Source: Oligoflexus sp. (GTDB taxonomy: Bacteria; Bdellovibrionota_B; Oligoflexia; Oligoflexales; Oligoflexaceae). From it: DNA of 64,000 nucleotides. The notes beneath the pieces were generated by a model, which worked only from the letters and a program-made list of their open reading frames with translations, made no database searches and had not been told where the DNA came from. Made by a program: the position numbers and the translations under genes. The DNA is taken from contig NZ_DASTAT010000053.1 of assembly GCF_035712445.1 (NCBI RefSeq), positions 49,684-113,683 on the forward strand. The letters run 5' to 3'. Shown piece by piece: positions 59,275 to 64,000 of this stretch. Position 1 is the stretch's first letter. Each line of letters begins with the position of its first letter.

Positions 59275-59619
59275 ATGAAAAAATTCTTAGCAATCTTTAT
59301 TGGTTCTGTTTCGCAAGAGCAAAAAAAAGCAGAAAAGCCTATGAGTCTAGAGAATCTACAAGCTGGAATGGCTGCTTGGGGGGAGTGGGTCAATCAAAAC
59401 CAAAAATTCATCTTGGATATGGGAAGTCCATTGGGAAAAACCAAACGGATTGATCGAAATGGAATAACTCAATTTGAAAACCGAGATACAGCTTACGTCG
59501 TTGTTCAGGCAGAATCCCATGAAGCGGCTGCGAAGCTATTTTTAAATCATCCGCATTTCATGATCTTTCCTGGTGATTCTGTCGAGGTCATGGAATGCTT
59601 ACCCGTGCCGGGAGCATAA
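59275..59619 (+). CDS. YCII-related domain protein
   Basis: 114 residues. MKKFLAIFIGS, an acidic-basic helix with MAAWGEWV, LDMGSPLG, and EAAAKLFLNHPHFMIFPGDSVEVMECLPVP fit the YCII/DGPF family of small ferredoxin-like fold proteins, some of which are dehydrochlorinase-like enzymes. Codon use is more AT-rich than most of the window. No strong ribosome site. Role unknown. Confidence 0.7.
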   Translation: MKKFLAIFIGSVSQEQKKAEKPMSLENLQAGMAAWGEWVNQNQKFILDMGSPLGKTKRIDRNGITQFENRDTAYVVVQAESHEAAAKLFLNHPHFMIFPGDSVEVMECLPVPGA

Positions 59620-59907
59620 AATCAAGCAATCTGTTCATCTGAGCAAGTTCTTCGCTGTATTTGCAATGACATTTGTCCGTCCAAGTGTCCGATGGAATCG
59701 CAACTCCGTTTCAAAGCTGTAAGATCAGAACCTACGTTCTACAGCTATGACTCCTCCATCCTTGGATATCTCATATTGTTGAGATACAGGGCCATACTTG
59801 AGATTTCTTAAGCTAGGGGTTTGTTTGATGAATTACTTCAAAACTCCCATCGAAGGCGTCGTTCTATCTTTCTGACTTGATCAACCTCAACTGCGTTGGC
59901 ATCTTTT

Positions 59908-60117
59908 TCACAGTTGTTGGGCCACCCCAAAAACTTTCGCGGTCTCTTCGAGTGGTGAGGACATTCCTAGGGGGCTGCATGGTGTATCGCCCAAATGCCA
60001 AGTCATCTGATCCAACGGAACGCCATGATCCAGCATCGCGTCAAGGATATGCAAGAAGTCATTCATTGATCCCAGGAACTGCCTTTTTGCTGTTTTCGAT
60101 ATAACGACATCTTCCAA
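59908..60117 (-). pseudogene. C-terminal fragment of a DUF6933-type gene
   Basis: About 69 codons: VVISKTAKRQFLGSMNDFLHILDAML resembles the conserved KTxxRxxLGSMNEF segment near the C-terminus of DUF6933 proteins. The N-terminal two thirds are missing; upstream lies the end of a transposase fragment, so insertion or deletion probably truncated it. The apparent TTG start has no ribosome site. Confidence 0.45.
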
Positions 60118-60150
60118 CTCCGTGGGGTTGCCCCCGACAAAACATACACA

Positions 60151-60315
60151 TCAATCAGCTGATATAGTTCGGCGATATTCTCGCGGTGACATCATCTTTA
60201 GGCCCTTGTGGGGGGCGTTTTCGTTGTAATCTTCAAACCATGCCGGCAGTTGACAGAGAATATCCTCTTCAGACTTCAGGCCACTAAGAAGCATCGTCAA
60301 CTCTTTGAACTGGCT
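60151..60315 (-). pseudogene. IS3-family transposase (OrfB) remnant
   Basis: 54 codons ending TGA at 60151. The translation has QLPAWFEDYNENAPHKGLK followed by MMSPREYRR, the hallmark C-terminus of IS3-family (IS2-type) integrase-fold transposases. The DDE catalytic core and the rest are gone, and a TGA stops the frame upstream at 60316-60318. No flanking inverted repeats were seen. Confidence 0.75.
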
Positions 60316-60388
60316 TCATAACGGTCTCTTCCAGATTGAGACGATGGAATAAGTTTGAACGGGATACTTCGAGAGTGTCAGAGATTCT

Positions 60389-60463
60389 TTAGACTGGTAG
60401 CAGATCTTCAATAATGCGGGACTGCTCAGCTGATAACTCATAAAGTTTCACAGGCGCCTCCAT
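60389..60463 (-). pseudogene. N-terminal remnant of an IS5-type transposase
   Basis: 24 codons from ATG at 60463 to TAA at 60389: VKLYELSAEQSRIIEDLLPV resembles the YELTDEQWxxIxPLLP opening of IS5/IS427 transposases. Nothing further of the enzyme follows. The fragment is short, so this is suggestive only. Confidence 0.4.
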
Positions 60464-60772
60464 GCGCGTGGAACGCTATCCTACCGATCCTTGCGGATTC
60501 GTCAAACAGACCCTAACTGGATGGCATTCGTGCTGCTATGCTCAGGCCTTGAAAAGGCACTTTGATACTTAACGAAGAGACCCAATTTGGACCTCTGAAT
60601 CACTGATCCCCAGACTCCCTACATTTGAACCTGAATTTCACCATTGACGACCACGCCATTTTAACGATAGAGGAGGGCTGCAAACCCAAGCGGTGCAATA
60701 TCTTCAGAGCAGGCGTGTCATCCGGCCCTGACTGAACGATTGTCAATGACCTCACAAAAGGATTCAAACACT

Positions 60773-62230
60773 ATGCTTTCGATGAACCGTCTCATCTGCC
60801 TGACCTTGCCTCTCGTTTCCCTGCTGATGACCCAGGCCTGCGTCGATGAAAAGGCCCGTTCTGACAAGAAAGAGCTGCAAAAACAGCTGGCTGACGAGCA
60901 GCGCGAGAGCGCAGACCTGCTCGCGGATAAGGCCAAGATTGAAGCCCAAAAAACACAGCTGGAACTGGATGCCGCACAAGACCAAGAAACAATTGAAACC
61001 AACAAAGCGAAAATTGATGAGCTGAACAAGTCGGAAGAAGAGAATAGAGCTGAGATTGAGAAGTTGAAAAAGGCCAACGAGACCCTCAAGGCGCAAGCTG
61101 ATGCAAAAGCCGCGGATGCCGCTGATCTCCAAAAGCAAATCGACTCCCTGAACAAGACGCTCAAAGAGCGTGACGACGAAATCATTGCGAAAACCAAGGA
61201 AGTCAAGACCCTGACCGATGAGCTTACAACATCCAGAAGCAACGTTGATAACCTGACCAAAGAACTCAACGAAAAGAAAGGTGTAATCACGGCACAGGAA
61301 AAAACCCTGGCTGAGAAGACTGCGAAACTTGAGCAGCTGGAAGCCGAAAACGCTGTTTTGCGCAGCGGTGATCTCGCAGCTGCTTTGGAAGCGCAGCGCG
61401 CGGAAGTCGCGAAGCTCCAGAAAGAATTGGATGCTACGAAGGCCCAGGCGCAAACACTCACAGACAGTCTGGATGCCGAGACGAAGCGCAATGAAGAACT
61501 AAGCGCTAACATTAAAGCTCTGGATGCTGCGTTGAAAGATCTGAAATCCCAGGCTAGCTCAGTTCTGCTGTTTCTGAACCACATCGGAAATCACATGCTC
61601 TTCGCCGTTGAACCATCCGCGGCTCGCAAATATTATTCACTGCCTGACGGCGAAAACTGCACTTTCATCTTCCAATTCGATCCCAAGGTGGATTACATCC
61701 AAGGTTTGGCACGGAGCACCATCCCACGTTTTAACGATCGAACCATACTCCCCCTCAAAGGTGGCTATCAAAGGGTGGCTGTTTGTCAAAAAGGTGAAGA
61801 GATTCGCGCCCAGGTGGAAAAAGGTGCCATTTATCAAACCGCCCCCAACAATGATATGGGCTCCACAATACTCATGACTGGACGTGAAGCCACGTCTTGT
61901 GTTGACGTAACCAACGAACAAATGCAGAAAACACCCTTTACAGGTGCCTTCCAAGTCATTTACCCCTACCGTGGTTACATCAGTGGCATTGAGTCGGTAG
62001 ATCTGATGCGCCCGACGCCAGGGATGCTTCGCCATAATATGGCCAACGCCATCGACGATTTTATGAGCGCCAACTGCAATGAAGTTGTGAACGATGGAAT
62101 CGCCTCGGATCTGAGCGTCCTCGCGTGCCGCCTGGCACTTGGTCAGGATCCTCAAGTCAATGTGACAAAAGGTTGCTTCCAGGAAGACGTTGTCGGCGGA
62201 AAAACCGTACTTAATTTCATCAAGCGCTAA
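60773..62230 (+). CDS. Lipoprotein with long coiled coil and C-terminal domain
   Basis: 485 residues from the ATG at 60773 (AAAAGG upstream; ATG at 60782 also possible). The signal ends MTQAC. About 25-270 form one continuous charged coiled coil (KKELQKQLADEQRES through IKALDAALKDLKSQ). About 275-485 are a globular domain with five cysteines (ENCTF, AVCQKG, TSCVDV, SANCNE, LACRLALG, GCFQEDV). A rod up to some 35 nm could hold the domain away from the membrane. It is 12 bp upstream of the elicitor-like gene, so they form one operon. Confidence 0.7.
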   Translation: MLSMNRLICLTLPLVSLLMTQACVDEKARSDKKELQKQLADEQRESADLLADKAKIEAQKTQLELDAAQDQETIETNKAKIDELNKSEEENRAEIEKLKKANETLKAQADAKAADAADLQKQIDSLNKTLKERDDEIIAKTKEVKTLTDELTTSRSNVDNLTKELNEKKGVITAQEKTLAEKTAKLEQLEAENAVLRSGDLAAALEAQRAEVAKLQKELDATKAQAQTLTDSLDAETKRNEELSANIKALDAALKDLKSQASSVLLFLNHIGNHMLFAVEPSAARKYYSLPDGENCTFIFQFDPKVDYIQGLARSTIPRFNDRTILPLKGGYQRVAVCQKGEEIRAQVEKGAIYQTAPNNDMGSTILMTGREATSCVDVTNEQMQKTPFTGAFQVIYPYRGYISGIESVDLMRPTPGMLRHNMANAIDDFMSANCNEVVNDGIASDLSVLACRLALGQDPQVNVTKGCFQEDVVGGKTVLNFIKR

Positions 62231-62242
62231 GGAATCATCACC

Positions 62243-63418
62243 ATGAAACATATCTATATCAGCATTCTCTCTGTTATTGGTCTCGCCGCATGCGGCGCTC
62301 CCACTTCGAACAGCATCCTGGATGAAGCCTGGGATCAGAGCAATAATCCTGCAAAAATCGCAGGAATCAACTATGAGGCGGACTTCAGCAAACTCCCCTT
62401 GAAAGGTGACGCCGATCACAAGGGTTGGAGTGATAGCTACTGGCCCACCTACCGGGGTGGCATCGGCTACCGTTGGCAAACCGAAAAGGCCGGCTTCAAG
62501 ATCGAGGATTTCAAGCAAAAGACTGGCGTTCGATTCACCACACTTTCTCCTGCCGAGAAATATGATGTTTTACTGAACGACAACAGCTTTCCAACCCTTG
62601 AAAGTGAGCGCGTACGTACCCTCATCATGAAAACCATTCCCGCTGTGGACGGCGAAAGTAATCCCGATTACGTAGCAGGCTACGAAATCCCAGGATGGGA
62701 AGGTCTTTGCCATGGCTGGGCACCAGCAGCTCTGAATTTCCAGGAACCGACGAAATCCGTGACGCGCAAACTACGCAACGGGAACAGCGTGACCTTCTAT
62801 CCTGCGGACATTAAAGCCCTGCTGACTTATTATCAGCAGGAGCCTGGCAACCGCTCCACGCGCACCGATTTCGTTTCGCAACGGTGTAACGACGACTTTA
62901 AGGCCCTTAAAGCCCAGCTGGATGCAGGTGAGATCACACGCGCTCAATACAACAGCGCACGTGAGTCCAGCGCATGCCGTGATATGAACGCCGCCTCCTT
63001 GCACATTCTTCTCGCCAATGAAATCGGTGTGAAGAAAACCGGCTTTGTAGTGGACGTCACTCGTGACATCGAAGTCTGGAACCAGCCTGTTAACAGCTAC
63101 CGCTCCAATGTCGTCAGCGAAAGCGACAAAGCCAGCGTGGGTGCCGCTCCTGGTACCGTAAAAGAAGTCACGATCCGTACCCGCATGAAATACAGCGTGG
63201 AAGTGGATTACAATAAATCCACTCCAGCGAACAGCGTCGCTGGCGTTGTTGAAAGCTACGCGGACTATGAGTACGTCCTGGAACTCGATGGCGCAGGCAA
63301 GATCATTGGCGGTCGCTGGATCAGTGAAGATCGTCCCGACTTCGCCTGGCGTGAATCCACCCCTGAGTTCCAAGGCCACTTCGGTCTTGTGAAGTCGATC
63401 TACGAAGCTTCCTATTAA
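62243..63418 (+). CDS. Transglutaminase-elicitor-like lipoprotein (PF16683 type)
   Basis: 391 residues, lipobox LAAC. The body resembles the transglutaminase elicitor family first known from Phytophthora (GP42): HKGWSDSYWPTYRGGIGYRW, GWEGLCHGWAPAALNFQEP with candidate nucleophile Cys156, VTFYPADIKALLTYYQQEP, AASLHILLANEIG (His254), then DIEVWNQPVNSYR. The order fits a Cys-His-Asp type enzyme that crosslinks or cleaves proteins outside the cell. A short Glu/Arg helix with two Cys (SSACRDMN, QRCNDDF) is inserted. Terminator at 63425. Confidence 0.75.
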   Translation: MKHIYISILSVIGLAACGAPTSNSILDEAWDQSNNPAKIAGINYEADFSKLPLKGDADHKGWSDSYWPTYRGGIGYRWQTEKAGFKIEDFKQKTGVRFTTLSPAEKYDVLLNDNSFPTLESERVRTLIMKTIPAVDGESNPDYVAGYEIPGWEGLCHGWAPAALNFQEPTKSVTRKLRNGNSVTFYPADIKALLTYYQQEPGNRSTRTDFVSQRCNDDFKALKAQLDAGEITRAQYNSARESSACRDMNAASLHILLANEIGVKKTGFVVDVTRDIEVWNQPVNSYRSNVVSESDKASVGAAPGTVKEVTIRTRMKYSVEVDYNKSTPANSVAGVVESYADYEYVLELDGAGKIIGGRWISEDRPDFAWRESTPEFQGHFGLVKSIYEASY

Positions 63419-63424
63419 AAAATG

Positions 63425-63450
63425 AAGGCCTTTCCAGCAGGAAGGGCCTT
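63425..63450 (+). terminator. Stem-loop terminator of the elicitor-like operon
   Basis: AAGGCCTTTCC (63425-63435), loop AGCA, GGAAGGGCCTT (63440-63450), one G-U pair in 11; then TCCCATTT. A strong stem with a weak T-run. Confidence 0.6.
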
Positions 63451-64000
63451 TCCCATTTCGAAGTACTACTTGAGGACGTCGCAAAGGCAATCGTCAAGCC
63501 CGGTTATGGATATCAGTCTTTTTTAAATTTCGACTTCGGGTGTTAATGATATCCAAATTACGTGCAGATGAATCAGTATGCCCCCGACTTCTCGAACTTA
63601 GAACTGCGATAGCTGAGGAGCCTCTGACCTTAACCCTCGAATAATGCGGTAAGTAAGAGAACGGAATTTAATGTAACGTCTGGAAAATTCCGTTCTTTAT
63701 CGAAATGCCGTTCCTTTTCTTGAGCCCCAAAATCGCATCTTTTTCCCAAGGTTGAAATTTGCGCACGTTTGAGCGCACAAAATAAATTCGGTTGAAAATT
63801 TGTTGTGGGTAGCTAAGGTCGCCTGAAGCAGCTCAAGGCTGACTTTTGCTGATCGCAATACAATCTTCTTAGGAAAATTTTTCAGGAGGGGAATGTTGCG
63901 ACTAAGAGTTGGCTTTTGGTGGAGCAGGGAGTTGGTACCTCCCTTTCCGCAGAAACCGGAGCCTGGCAATTTGGACAAAGCAGACCCCGACGCTCCAACT
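63451..64000. other. AT-rich end region with a long inverted repeat
   Basis: No supported gene. AGAACGGAATTT (63658-63669) and AAATTCCGTTCT (63685-63696) are perfect 12-bp arms around a 15-nt loop, followed by TT, which could be a terminator or an end of a mobile sequence. A minus-strand open frame at 63697-63978 is basic and low quality and was not accepted. Confidence 0.4.

Noticed and set aside
63697-63978. 93-codon minus-strand frame at the window end
   Set aside because: Basic, low-complexity product, no ribosome site, AT-rich background.
1-64000. tRNA, rRNA or CRISPR loci
   Set aside because: No T-loop (GGTTCGAATCC-type) with a matching acceptor stem, no rRNA-like stretch and no regularly spaced direct repeats with unique spacers were seen; the 26362 repeats have no spacers.

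Overview
The window reads as chromosome of a free-living Gram-negative bacterium of middling-to-high GC. It has a LamB-type outer-membrane porin, many Sec and lipoprotein signals and a Tat signal, and no phage or plasmid genes. The mix of families is closest to what is known from Oligoflexia/Bdellovibrionota (Oligoflexus-like) or myxobacterial genomes: a DUF1592/DUF1552 pair, 7TMR-DISM sensors, FAS1 lipoproteins, a transglutaminase-elicitor homologue, and many secreted Cys-rich proteins of unknown role. This placement is inference; there is no rRNA or other marker gene. No tRNA, rRNA or CRISPR array was seen.

Layout. 1-5.9 kb: end of a secreted protein, a 7TMR-DISM nucleotide-cyclase sensor, a four-gene minus-strand operon of small secreted Cys-rich proteins, DUF2721 and a coiled-coil protein. 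6-9.1 kb: DUF1592 lipoprotein and Tat-exported DUF1552 protein. 9.3-21.6 kb: housekeeping and exported enzymes (aspartokinase, transglutaminase, metalloprotease, trypsin-like protease, NMP kinase, esterase, CobT-like protein, M3 peptidase) and a NudK homologue that has lost its Nudix box. 21.6-33.9 kb: lipoproteins, FmdB-like zinc ribbon, TapT, a free-standing PheS-like catalytic core, an SGNH hydrolase, Hsp20, FAS1, a RIO kinase, an E1-like/GNAT-like gene pair and a histidine kinase.

33.9-47.9 kb is a coherent cello-oligosaccharide locus. A secreted GH6 cellulase cuts cellulose outside the cell, a LamB-type porin and a five-gene ABC-import operon bring products in, two GH94 phosphorylases cleave them phosphorolytically, and an aldose 1-epimerase interconverts anomers. 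The import operon and the GH94 genes share a 19-bp palindrome (TTGTTAA-N5-TTAAYAA); the GH94 copy sits where transcription should start, so I infer one repressor controls both.

47.9-52.7 kb: a 7TMR-DISM/Hpt/CheA-type kinase without CheW, and a four-domain FAS1 lipoprotein. 52.9-60.7 kb is decayed and more AT-rich: a frameshifted secreted gene, a DUF4917 pseudogene, a broken barrel-like gene, a DUF6933 fragment and two transposase remnants, interspersed with intact small genes (SDR, two VOC proteins, MarR, YCII). 60.7-63.4 kb: a coiled-coil lipoprotein and a transglutaminase-elicitor-like lipoprotein in one operon. The last 580 bp hold only inverted repeats.
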